A stretch of 64,000 nucleotides of DNA, taken from Parietaria judaica. Lineage: Eukaryota; Streptophyta; Magnoliopsida; Rosales; Urticaceae. Both the position numbers and the translations under genes were made by a program. The stretch covers positions 14,894,606 to 14,958,605 of the forward strand of contig OX940865.1 of the NCBI GenBank assembly GCA_954871525.1, written 5' to 3'. This document shows, in pieces, positions 13,100 to 24,369 of the stretch. Each line of letters begins with the position of its first letter. Positions within the stretch are counted from its first letter, which is position 1. Under the pieces are notes generated by a model, which was given only the letters and a program-made list of their open reading frames with translations, ran no database searches and was not told where the DNA came from.

Positions 13100-14790
13100 G
13101 TCCCCATGAACTTTGAAAAGTAGCACATTGCATTCTACTCATTAGAAAATGGCGAAAAATGGTTACTCGAGCGGTATTCACGACTTTCTCGAGTGTGTTT
13201 TTGTCGATTAATTACCCGACTAGAGCAACATATACTAGGTAATGAAACTATTGGGTAGCATTGAAGTATCGTATTATCGGAGAAAGAGAACAAATGGATG
13301 AAAATACTCTCGAACAATTTATCTTTCGTTGTCAAAGTTTCGGGCATTGCTTGCATATACGTAAAAGTACAAAAGAATTCGAAACTTTGTTGAGTAATTA
13401 CCGGACTAGACCAACATATACTAGGTTTTGAGAATAGTGAGCATCAATGAAGTCTCGCATTTTTAAAAAAAGATAATAAATCGATGAAAATACTCGAATA
13501 ATATAGCTTTTGTTGTTTAGTATTATTGGGCATTGCTTTCATATATGTAAAAGTACAAAAGAATTTGCAACTTTGTTGAATAATTACCGGACTAGACCAG
13601 CATATACTAGGTTACAAGACTAATGGGCATCAATGAAGTCTTGCATTTTTAGAGAAAGATAATAAATCGATGAAAATACTGACGAACAATTTATCTTTTG
13701 TTGTTTAATATTGGGCATTGCTTCCATATATGTAAAAGTACAAAAGAATTTACAACTTTGTTGAATAATTACCGGACTAGACCAACATATACTAAGTTAC
13801 GAGACTAGTGAGTAGTGAGCATCAATGAAGTCTCGCATTTTTGGAGAAAGATAATAAATCGATGAAAATACTCTCGAACAATTTATCTTTTGTTGTTTAG
13901 TATCGGGCAATGCTTCCATATATGCAAAGTACAAAAGAATTTGCAACTATGTTGAGTAATTACCGGACTAGACCAACATATGTACTAGGTAACGAGAGTT
14001 TGAGCACCATGGAAGTCTCGCATTATTGGAGAAAGATAATAAGTCGATGAAAATACTCTCGAACAATTTATCTTAGTATCGGGCATTGCTTCCATATTCG
14101 TAAAAGTACAAAAGAATTTGCAACTTAGTTGAATAATTACCGGACTAGACCAACATACGTTACGAGACTGTTGGGCATCATTGACGAATTGCATTATCAG
14201 GAATTTAGGATAATAAACTGTTGAATTTTTTCCAATAATTTATTTATTGCATACAAGTTAGTGTCTTTTGTTGATTTTTTTACATCACAACGGTAATTAA
14301 GTTAGTTTTGAAAGTATCGGGGCATAGCTTCCAACTAATTAAAAGTTCAAAAGGTATTCACAATGGTGTCGAATTACCCGACAAACATACTAGGTTACCA
14401 AACTATTACACATCGTTATTATTGGAGAAGGATAATAAATTGTTGAAAATATTCTCCCAAAATTCATCTATTGCATACATGTCAGTATTGTTTTCTTCTT
14501 CTTTTTACCGCGTAGGGTTTATTAAGTCAGTTTTGAAAGTATCGGGGGCTTCCAAATCTGTAAAGTTCAATAGTATTCACAATTTTGTCGAATTACCGGA
14601 CCAGACCAACATACTCGGTTACGAAACTATAGGATATCATTTTAGTTTCACATTATTGGAGAAAGATAATAGATCATTGAAAATACTCTCGAACAATTCA
14701 TCTATTGCAAACAAGTTAGTATCTTCCCTTGTTTTCTCGAAGTTGTTTTGAAAGAATCGGGGCATTGCTTCCCGATACTTAAGTTGGGAA
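13100..14790. repeat. Tandem array of ~185-bp units, about eight diverged copies
   Basis: The landmark TTACCGGACTAGACCAACAT, with variants, recurs at about 13210, 13397, 13583, 13768, 13960, 14137, 14374 and 14593. Spacing is 185-192 bp in the left copies and more irregular (177-237 bp) on the right. Each unit also carries GAAAATACTCTCGAACAAT and a GGGCATTGCTTCCATAT motif. Copies differ by substitutions and small indels, so the array is old. Unit length resembles plant satellite monomers, but the copy number is tiny. The frames within it are not genes. Confidence 0.85.
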
Positions 14791-15061
14791 GGTAAAGTGC
14801 ACGTTTAATAAATGTGCTAAATACTCTCACGTTTATAATAGCATTAGTACAAGTTCGTCAATATTCTGGTTTAATGTTGTCGTCGTGTCTTTTTTCTCGG
14901 ATTTTTGTCTTTGGAATTGCATTTCCAGATTCGCACTCAAAAAGTAAAAGCATCAAGTGTCGTTTTCAAACTTTTTGTCGTTTTAGTATTTCTATCATTT
15001 TTCAATGACTTCGCCCTAGGGAAAGAGAAGTTATTAATAGTGTCAGTATGTCTATTTTGTT

Positions 15062-15200
15062 TTGGGAAAATTACGGCAATGATATCTAACTTTTGGTCAA
15101 CGTGTCTTCCGTGTACTTAACCTTTAAAACTGTGGGCAAAATTACCTAACGTGCGTTGACCGTGAACTTTGGCATGAAAACACTATTTTTTCGTTAACAT
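15062..15200. mobile_element. MULE terminal fragment
   Basis: The segment starts GGGAAAATTACGGCAATGAT and includes CTTTTGGTCAACGTG and GTGGGCAAAATTACC. The reverse complement of about 61530-61670 reads TTAATTGCGGTAATAATGC followed by TTTTGGTCAACAGGGG and GTGTGGGCAAAAATAC, so both are ends of one Mutator-like repeat family. No partner end was located here. Confidence 0.4.
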
Positions 15201-15682
15201 CCGCCATGTGGTTGTCAACGGCAAAATACCTTTTTTTTTTTATAAAAAAAAAATATTTTTTATTATTTTTTATTTTTTTTTCTTTACTTGATTAGTGATA
15301 ATTACTTGAATTCCAAATACATGGAATAACACAAAAGTTAGTCAAAATATCAATTGATTTCTTAATGTGCTTGTATAAGCTACATTTGCTGATAAAAATT
15401 TTATTATTATGATAAATTTTTAATCATAGTATTAAACAAAAGTCGATCATGATATCATCTATCAATTGTATATTAATTTTCTTGGAGAAGCTAATTTGCC
15501 GACTAGACCTAATCATGATAAAATAATTACATATTTAATTTAAGGTTAACAGTCAAACTTTAAACAAAAACCTAGTCATATTATTTTTGTTATATTTGAC
15601 TATCTAAATATATAGCATGACATCTCAAAAAAATATTATATAATATTCAATACATAAGGATCCAATACGGAATAGGAATCCA

Positions 15683-16014
15683 ATGAACACTCTCACTACT
15701 AATAAATGGTGTTATTGTTATAAAATAAAGAGAAGACAATATGATAATACAAAGTATACAAACAATAGAGAGAATAGAGGAGGTAATTGTATTGCTTGTG
15801 TTCATCTTGATTTACAATGGCCTTAAATAGACTTACAATATACAAAGAAAAGGCATAGCCTTAATGATAATAAATGCAATACAAGTTAAAATAGATATAA
15901 ATATGGAGTTACAAAACCAAGGGCATGTATATTGGAGTTACACCATGAATGTAAAAGGTCTTGTAGAGAAGACTACAAGAATCTAAAAGGTCATCCAATA
16001 ATAATATTCATCAC
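15683..16014 (-). mobile_element. LTR-like segment, probably Ty1/copia, minus orientation
   Basis: Read on the minus strand, it begins TGTGATGAATATTATTATTG, has a TATA-type CTATTTAAGG followed by a CAAGATGAACACAAGCAATA region, and ends in TTTATAACAATAACA or slightly beyond. This layout (TG start, TATA, short transcribed region, CA end) is that of a copia LTR of about 300 bp. No internal coding region, primer-binding site or matching second LTR is visible, so it may be a solo LTR. The plus-strand left boundary is approximate. Confidence 0.45.
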
Positions 16015-16240
16015 AGTTATCACTAATTATCACTAATTATCCAATGCATATTTAAGATGTAAAATTTAGTTATGTGAGCATTCCCAAATAAATGCATTTG
16101 ATGCACATTTAAATCATAAATTAATGAATCAATTTGCATGAACGTGGATGATTGAGTTATTTTTTTATGAAAAGAAAATGTAAAATATGAGAAAATAATG
16201 ATTGAGGATTGCTTGATTTATAACATGCCATGTCATTCAG

Positions 16241-16348
16241 GTGAGATTTTCCTTTTATATATATAGAGATCGGTACTAAAATACATACAACTTAGTGAGA
16301 TTTTCCTTTTATATATATAGAGATTGGTACTAAAATACATACAACTTT
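16241..16348. repeat. Tandem duplication of a 54-bp unit
   Basis: Two adjacent copies (16241-16294, 16295-16348) begin GTGAGATTTTCCTTTTATAT and differ at essentially one position (cggtac versus tggtac), so the duplication is recent. Confidence 0.85.
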
Positions 16349-16637
16349 CATTTGAATACACATTCTGATGTAGAACGGATTACGTTACACATTCTGTTGT
16401 AGAACAAATTACGTTGAACACGAAGAATGATGAATGATGAATCTCAGTGTTGACGATTTTCCATCACATTCTATTGTTGATAAATTGGGCGGTTGAACTT
16501 AAAATAGTGTGCCATTAGTTGACATTGATACATACACACAATTGAGATAGCATTCTCCACTTGTATATATATAAATGACAAAGATTAGTCTCCTATTTAC
16601 ATATGGGACAAATATACGGAAATAATGGAACAATTAG

Positions 16638-16764
16638 AAATGTTGCGATAAAAGGTGGTTGTTAGGATAGCATAGTGGTAATTCCACACCACTTCCAAAG
16701 TAGAGGTTGTGGGTTCGATCCCCACTGCAGCAAAGCTGCCTTCAAAAAAAATGTTGCGATAAAA
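16638..16764 (+). mobile_element. tRNA-derived SINE with 14-16 bp target duplication
   Basis: The inserted unit (about 16654-16748) carries box A-like TAGCATAGTGG and box B GGTTCGATCCC and ends in a short A tail. It is flanked by direct repeats AAATGTTGCGATAAAA at 16638-16653 and 16749-16764. Such long duplications plus an A tail indicate LINE-mediated retroposition. A sister copy lies at 50.7 kb. An adjacent tRNA gene is unlikely because the acceptor stem does not pair well. Confidence 0.75.
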
Positions 16765-16799
16765 TATTGACTTAGTCAATTGTTGTTTCATTGAAATCT

Positions 16800-18900
16800 C
16801 GCAAATATATCAAAGATAACTTGGTATATCATTTAAAAATTTATAATAACTTTAAAAGCCCATAAAACTTCAATCATCTTGCACTACACCTCTTATTTAT
16901 TTACCTAACTCTTGCGCGGAAAATAAACTCAAATAAAGAACGAAATGAAGCGAAATATGACAATGTAGTGGTACAAGAAACGATACAACAATTTTAGAGA
17001 TGGATTTGGCCGGAGATGTATGTCTAATTTTAGAGATGTATGTCTAATTTACTTCAACGAAAAATTCCGTGACCAAATTTTTTAATCTCTAAAAAAGAAA
17101 AATGTGCAAGAACGGTGTTTTTTTTTTTTTAGCATTGAATAACAAAATTTTGTTTGTTTGTATGGCAATTATTTTGGATTGTCAAAAGGCAGATATGACC
17201 AACTTTTGCCGCTGCTTTGTGTGAGTTATATATAAGCTAATTAATGGTAAATAAAGTTTTCGAACATGATTAAAAGATTTGCTCATGAGTTGCTATAATA
17301 TAATGTGAAGTTTATTTTGTAATTTCATTTGATAGAAATCGTAACATATGTAACTTTCATGTGGTATTATTTGTTGAGAAAAATATATTATAGTTTACTA
17401 ACATTAGTTTGTTCAAGCAGTTAATTTGAAATGTACTCTTGAGCAGACAAACTCTCTGCAATTTTTAACTTAATCCATTAATAATTAAAATGACCGTCAC
17501 ATTAATTGAATCGCCTTATTATCAAGGTTACAAAATTAATTCGTTGTCAAAAGTTGCAGTTATAATTGATTCAATTTATGCTTCTCTCTAACCAGTTATT
17601 ATCAGTGGTCGAGCTACATGTGCACAAGTGAGTGCACGTTCATACACTCACTTCAAAAGAAAAAAATTATTCAGGATTTGATTCGACTTTTCTCATTCTC
17701 TCTCCCTTATGAAATCGCTAAATCAATTCTACTATCCTTCGAAAAGTAATATTATTTATTATATGTCTAATAGTCACTTTAATAAAATTATTTATAATTT
17801 ATTTTTGTTTACGTATCTGAAAAAAATTAATTAAAATATACTATGTGCATTGCTTGTCATTACAAGTTAAGAGTAAACTCTCTCACTGAATTTATTTTGT
17901 TTAAGCTCTCACTGAAATCATGTGTTTTTGGACAATAATTTTGAAAATTTCAGTTAACCGTTACAAAATGCAACGAAACTTTGCAGTCATTCTATTATAT
18001 ATATACAATAACCTACTCGTGGATCAGCGTCAAACACGATAAGAGAGAAAAATAAAACTTAAAAAAATAAAAAAAATAAAGAACTTCAATTTCTTTTATC
18101 AATGTCACAAGTTAAAAGCTCGTCAAATCTAAGTATTATTAAGTTCTTCCGATCTTCCTTAGCATTTTGCACATCATTTCACTTTCAAATTGTTAGCTTG
18201 AATTATTGTTTTGAGCCGTTGACTAAATTCAATTATCACACGTGAATATTCCAAATTTTAGTCCTCACAATATATTTGATACGCGTATATGCCCAAACAA
18301 ATAGTAGTATTGATGAATGATAAGCAAAAGCCAAAATCCTCACCACTTAAATTGAATTAAATGAGACATGCAATCGTGTCAAGATATTAAAGGAGGCCAC
18401 TCTCGAACTAAAATCTAAAAATGAAATCGGCACCAAATTAAGATAAGATTGTCCCTCTTTCTTACACATTACATAGTGGGAAACACACGCAAGCTTTTCT
18501 TGGTTTAGTGCATGAAAAAGATGAACATGGACCCCAAATTAGGTACGCCTATTTATTATTACGACGCGTATTAATTTGTGATGATATTCATTGCTCCAAC
18601 ACGTTTCACCACATTTCCCATGTTTTACCACACGTGTCCTCTAAAAAATAGATGGTATAACATTTGGCAAATGATGCCCCCAAACTTTGTATGAGGGTGA
18701 AATTTTTCCCCAATTTTTATTTTTTGACACCGGTACTCTTTACACGTAAAAAAAAAAAAAAAAAAAGCTTATTAGTCAAAGATTTTTTTTATTAATCCAT
18801 TTAGTTAAATTGATATACTAAATCATAAAACTAATAAGAAATATCTAATAAATGGAAAGATTAATGAGCTAAGTATGAGTCAATTGTATGAAATGTAAAG
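16800..18900. other. AT-rich intergenic DNA, no gene seen
   Basis: No gene recognised. Long A and T runs occur at about 17120 and 18750. The right part is upstream DNA of the small gene at 19164. Confidence 0.45.
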
Positions 18901-18976
18901 CTCAGAGAAAAAAATGCACAATATACAATATTCAGGGACATTACTATATATATACATATATAGATATTATATGCCG

Positions 18977-19016
18977 GACACGTGGCTCTTCCACTTCATC
19001 TACAACCTCTATAAAT
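18977..19016 (+). promoter_or_regulatory. Promoter of the 19164 gene: G-box/ABRE plus TATA
   Basis: CACGTGGC at 18979-18986 is a G-box with an ABRE core, the binding site of bZIP and some bHLH factors. CTATAAAT at 19009-19016 is a good TATA box about 150 bp before the start codon, which predicts transcription beginning near 19040 in a TCA-rich leader. The G-box lies about 25 bp upstream of the TATA box, a position that would suit abscisic acid, stress or light control; that is inference. Confidence 0.6.
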
Positions 19017-19163
19017 TGCTCATCCTTATCAAAACTTTTCATTCAAGTCAAACTCACATCACTCACACCAACAATAACATATCAGAGAAATCCTCAAAAG
19101 AAACCTTCAAGATTCGAGCTTTTTCATATATACAATACAAGAGAAGATATATATATTGAAGAT

Positions 19164-19376
19164 ATGGGAAAGGAGAACATGGGGTGTTTGGACGCTTGGA
19201 TAGAGGTGGTGCCTGCGCTTCTGACACCATACAAGAAGGCCTCGAACTGCCCAGAATTGGAGACCATTGAAGAGGAAGAGCTCGAAGCTGACAACGACTC
19301 AAACGACAACGAGCTTAACCATCTCAGATCTTCAAACTCTGCAAATTTTAGTATTGCTTGTAGTTCATCTGAGTGA
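19164..19376 (+). CDS. Small acidic protein of unknown function, 70 residues
   Basis: I do not recognise a named family. The predicted product starts MGKENMGCLDAWIEVVPALL, continues TPYKKASNCPELETIEEEEL and ends in a Ser/Asn-rich tail finishing SIACSSSE. It has no signal peptide or membrane span. The N-terminal third is hydrophobic with conserved-looking Trp, Pro and Cys. The middle is an acidic cluster (EEEELEADNDSNDNE), and the tail is rich in Ser and Asn. I chose the ATG at 19164 over the in-frame upstream one (18888) because the latter would be upstream of the TATA box. It is a single exon with a strong TATA box and G-box upstream. Codon use is more balanced than the surrounding AT-rich DNA. 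The call rests on promoter architecture and composition; coding status is probable, function unknown. Confidence 0.6.
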   Translation: MGKENMGCLDAWIEVVPALLTPYKKASNCPELETIEEEELEADNDSNDNELNHLRSSNSANFSIACSSSE

Positions 19377-20236
19377 TGGTTTTGTCTTGTACATGTTCGA
19401 AGAGGAATGTGAAATCTGGCAAAAAGATACTGTCGTTTCTGTAATTATGATTAGTTTTGTCTCAAAACGAAATTGTATTATCCGACGCCACTTATTTTCA
19501 ACGTCGAGATACGAAGAAACGGTTTTGCCTATTCCGATTTGAATTTGTCACTTTTAATATTTCCGTTTTTCGTCAATAATGTCGATCGCGTTTGAGCGGC
19601 AAGAATATGTCGTCGGTTTCCGTCGATAACTGCTAGATACTTATTTACTAATATAGATTCGTTTCCGTTTAGTGATCTCGCAAGTTCTGAATTTAAACTA
19701 CCAATTTGCCATTTTAAATTCAGTTTCCGTTTGTAAACTTTTCCGTCGATTTTGCGAATATAAAGTCAATTACTTATTTACCAATTTAAATTTTGCTTCC
19801 GGTACTCTATTTGCCGGTTTTAAAATAATGTCGTCGTCTTCTTTTTCCGCGAAAATATATGAAAACATTGTCGTTTGGCGGACACGTAAACATTGAGCTT
19901 GTCTCTATTCGTTTGGAAGAGTGCAAAGGAGCAAACATCGTCGCCCATTAAAACGACACTATGACGATGTCGTTTTTCCATTTATGTTCATATATTTTAG
20001 TGTACATTTCTGACTTAGTTATATAGAGACGTATGATTGTCTGTTTTCCCACTTTATTGCATGAACGACATATAACGATTTGCATGGGTATGATTTCAAC
20101 GCATAACATGTCGTTTTCTGATTAAAAAATAATAATAAACTATATCACTTTAGTTGTTAGTTGTTACTTGTTTGTACTTAGTACTCTTCAGTTAAAAGCA
20201 CAATTTTCAGCAAAACAAACCAATATAAATTTAGTA

Positions 20237-20240
<4 letters not shown>

Positions 20241-20281
<41 letters not shown>
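20241..20281. repeat. (AT)n microsatellite
   Basis: Uninterrupted AT tract of about 40 bp. Confidence 0.9.
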
Positions 20282-20285
<4 letters not shown>

Positions 20286-20399
20286 TCAAGTTAGTAGTTA
20301 GACTTAGTCACGTTATACTCAGCAATAATCATTTAAAGTGTTGTATTGTTATTTATTTTGAGACTTGACATTATTCAAAAACTCTAATTGGGAATTTTT

Positions 20400-23300
20400 T
20401 TTTTATATAGGACAAGCATATTTAGGGTAATTATCCTTGAGTATTTAAATATTATGACTTTGTCCTTAAAATAATTTTATATACCTTTCTTAGATTTCAG
20501 TCCTCATAGTCATATGTAAACTTTCATGAAAATTACACATATGAAATATATATATTTGTATTATTGGCTGCTATTAATTATAAAAAATGCTCCTTTTGAC
20601 TTTTCGTAATTATAAAAATAAAATGGAAGTGATGTCATCCAAACTAAGTTTTTGGATGGTGAATAGAATTAACAAAATTTATGGATATTTGCGTTTATAT
20701 TCATAGCCATACATGGGTTTAGCAAAACCATGATCACTCATTGAATCACGACCTTCTTCTCATTGTACTCTACTAGTTCCTTGTCCAAAATAAGATTCCA
20801 TAAATATGTGAACGACAATGTAATGTAATTACTATATCTATAGATTTTATTTCAAATCTACAATGATATATATATATATATATGCAAGGTTTGAACGACC
20901 ATCATCAACTGATCGTCGTTGGCACCGGTTCCGTTAGTGGCGGAGCTACGTTCAGTCCAAATGGTGCCAAGGCTGCACCTCAAACTTCAATTTGTTTTAA
21001 CAACAAAATAAAATAAAAATGTATAACTCGGGTTTATAATGTTCTTGGTACGAGTACACACTACTTTAGGCCTTAAGTTTCAGTGAATCATTTAGTTCCG
21101 TAATTTTTTTTACTATACTTTGTGTAATGAAGAAAACTATGAAATATATGTAGCGATACAATTTATTATATATGATTTTTGGGATTTGGATATAGGAGGA
21201 TTTAATGATTTATTTGTTTTCTTCAAAATTTAGGCAATAGTAGTATTATTTCAAAAGATTGTGAACGGTTTTAACCCGACCACCGTATATGTTATTAGAT
21301 ATTGTACCGCTTACGGGTATATTCCCATTCTGCTACTAATCCCGTAGACAAGAAGAAATGCGGTATCCGGTTATACCAAAAAAAAACTATGGCTTCGAAT
21401 TTTACTTGTCAAACAACCTGTAATTTGTCGAGTAACACATAAAATCGGTTATGAAGCTTTTTTTGTATTTGTGGTGGTTCATGTAATGTAAGCATGTGAT
21501 AGCTAGTGCTTGGTTTAGTTTTCTGTCATTATTCTCACGTGCGCATTAAGAACTTTCCAGCTTATTTGAGCACACAACAGAACATAACAGAAGCTCAGAC
21601 AAATATATACGACACCAAAAGCGACTTCTTTATCTTTAGAAGCCTCTTTTCCCACCTCCTATCCACTTATATCGTGACACGTCGCCATGTGTATCAGCCA
21701 CATGATAATATTTCCTCATCGTATTGTCCTTATCATCATGATCTCATAAGCACCATTTGAGCATTGAGAAATATATTAGTTTGATTAATGGGTGAAATGT
21801 CCCTTGATTTTGCTTGTTAGTGTAATATGTTATCTGGATTTTAGTTTTTGGGCACAAATTTCTTTTGTTCGATTAAAAGTTGATGTACCGCTCCAATTAA
21901 CTTCTCTATCATATTATTTATTGGAAGTTTTTTTTCTTCAAATATTATTGATGTAGATCGAATTATACGAAAAAACGAGAATATTTTTCAGATAATGACA
22001 AAGCTTGGATTTTATTCAAACTTCAATTAAAAAATTCGAATGTCTCTAGCTTCCAAGAAGTAGATGTCCAAAAGCCTCAATGAAAATAGATGTAAAAAAA
22101 CAAAATGCGTCTTCATAATTACGGAAAATCAAATAAACGAAAGCAATGAACATAATAATTAAAGCTAAAATAGGCGACTTCGTGGCAGGAGAATCGCCGT
22201 TATTTCTTCCTTTTCTGGTTCTCTGCCTCCAAGAAAAAAAAACTGATATTATTTTACATCATTAATATGTTTGTTATTTTCTTAATTCTTGTAAAGCTTC
22301 ATCCTAACCGATTTTCTTCAAATAAACTTTCTAACTACATAAAGATCCAATTAGTCTTATTGATAATTAATATATATATATATATATATATAGTCAGCTA
22401 AGTAATATTGGACATAAATTAATATTTCTTTATTTTTAAAGTCCGGAAAAATGAGCTTCTCTTAACAAAAATAGATCCTATATTGCAAAAACTATGTTTT
22501 GGAGGACAAATTGCAACAAACATTTTTATTAATTACTTATTCTAATATGTGAATTTGGATGAGATAATATAGTCATTATCATTTTCATTTTTTTTTTTTT
22601 TTTGCTATCTTTAACATGTTTGGAGCAATGTGCGACATCAAAAGAGTTATTGTTGGAAATTAAAATTTAAAGTGCAAAGTATGACAAAATATAAAGTTTC
22701 AATGGCATTTTTGTCAATTATTAACTTATTTGATTATTCTAATAGGTGATTAAGGACTAGATAATGGCGATTAGGTGTTTGGCTCACAATGATTAAACCT
22801 AAAGGGGTTGGCCACAGTCAGCATGACGTGGCAGCATTGTAGTGGTTGGGCCAAGTGGGGCTCTCAGAGAGTGGGGCGGTGGTGTTTTCCTTAAATGAAT
22901 GACGGGCTGTGAATGGTCGGTTCGGTCACTCTCACTAGTGCGACTGTCACTTTTTCGGCGATGGGTCCCACATTCCACTGTATCAGACACGTGTAATTTT
23001 GTGAGTGGGTAACTGGACTCGAAGGTCGTCGTCGGTGACCTCTGAGACTGTGATATAACTCTCTGGAATATGCGTGAATGAATTAGCTTAGCAATATCAA
23101 GAATTGTAGATTTTGTTCGTCTTTCACGTATTGCTTACGCCTACGAAATTCTTGGGTCAAAATTAGATGAGTGGAACTTTTTAACAGTTTGAAATTTGAA
23201 TAACATTGCTCGATTTTTCGGTACAAAAACCGGAATTTTGAGGGAAAATCGGTATTAAGCGAATACAATTTTCTTGAATTCATAATATGTTCTCCTTTAA

Positions 23301-24240
23301 AAAAAGTGGATAATTTATCGTTATTGGTTTAAACTTACGAACAACTGTTCAAAACGTGTACCGATAACAATCTCTATTACTATCTAGGTTTATATAAATT
23401 CAATATTAATATTTAAATTGAAAGTACAGAATACTCAAGACCAGAATTAAAAAGTCACAAAAAATTAGTTTTGGGTCCGGCCGCCGGCCGGTTCCAACCC
23501 TAGACTGTAGTCAAGGTGGTGGAAATTATAGAATCTATAAAAATATTTGGAACGGGGACCAAAGTATGAGCAAGTTGTATAGCTTAATGAATGTGATGAT
23601 TATTCTCTTAAAATCAACATATAGGCAAAAGTTATAAAATTCTCTTTGTTTAGTTCTTTTAATTGTGGGGACAAACCATGATAGGAAAAAAAAAAAAGAG
23701 AACAAGAAGAAGAATCAAGAAAAGTGCATTTTAATTAGCAAAATTTCTTAAGTATGTAGTTAATAGACAGAGATGCTCATTTGGAACCGGCACGCCACGG
23801 GCAGGCAAATCCATCCCATAAATTTTGTGGGTGCAAGCATGTTCCTCTTGTCCAAATCCGGCAGACGAGGACGCACCAGGCACGAACTGTCACCCATTCA
23901 ATCAGATTTAACTAGTAATAAGCGCAGATCTTGCCACGCTCGCCGTGGCTTAGGGCTAAAAAAAAAAGCTACCATAATTTTTCCTTTTTTTATTTATTTA
24001 AGAATTAAGACTAAATTATTAGAACTAGAACTTCCTAGAATGAACCCCACCTAATCTTACCGTGCACCCTCACTCTAAATATAGCTAGTTAGGAACTCGT
24101 ACCTTCGATAATTGACTTAGTGCTAATTATTCACATAAATTCCAAACCAAATTATTACACATTATTTATATTAAAAGTACGTAAATTAAATCAGCATGGT
24201 CGGCAAATAAAAAAAGAAAATAAAAACACTCTCTCGAATG
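20400..24240. other. Intergenic DNA upstream of the PIP2 gene, no gene seen
   Basis: Mostly AT-rich without supported genes. A GC-richer block at about 22796-23060 (GTGGGGCGGTGG, ACGTGGCAGC words) and another at 23770-23950 are compositional outliers that may be transposon debris. At 20932-20995 the word AGTGGCGGAGCTACG, followed by GCTGCACCTCAAACTTC, resembles the terminal region of plant retroelement fragments. None can be delimited. Confidence 0.4.
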
Positions 24241-24274
24241 AACAAACAACTAAGCCAATGCCAAACCACATGAA

Positions 24275-24283
24275 TATATAAAG
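24275..24283 (+). promoter_or_regulatory. TATA box of the PIP2 aquaporin gene
   Basis: TATATAAAG lies 87-95 bp upstream of the start codon. Transcription would start near 24305-24315, in the A/C-rich CCAACACATCACC leader, giving a 5'UTR of about 60 nt. Confidence 0.6.
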
Positions 24284-24369
24284 ACCCGCTCAAAGCACCC
24301 CAACACATCACCAAACAAAGAGAGAGATATATACACACAACCTATAGATACACGCATATATTATCACAC

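Noticed and set aside
14308..14751. 147-codon frame
   Set aside because: It lies within the ~185-bp tandem array and simply reads through two units; the other units are not open.
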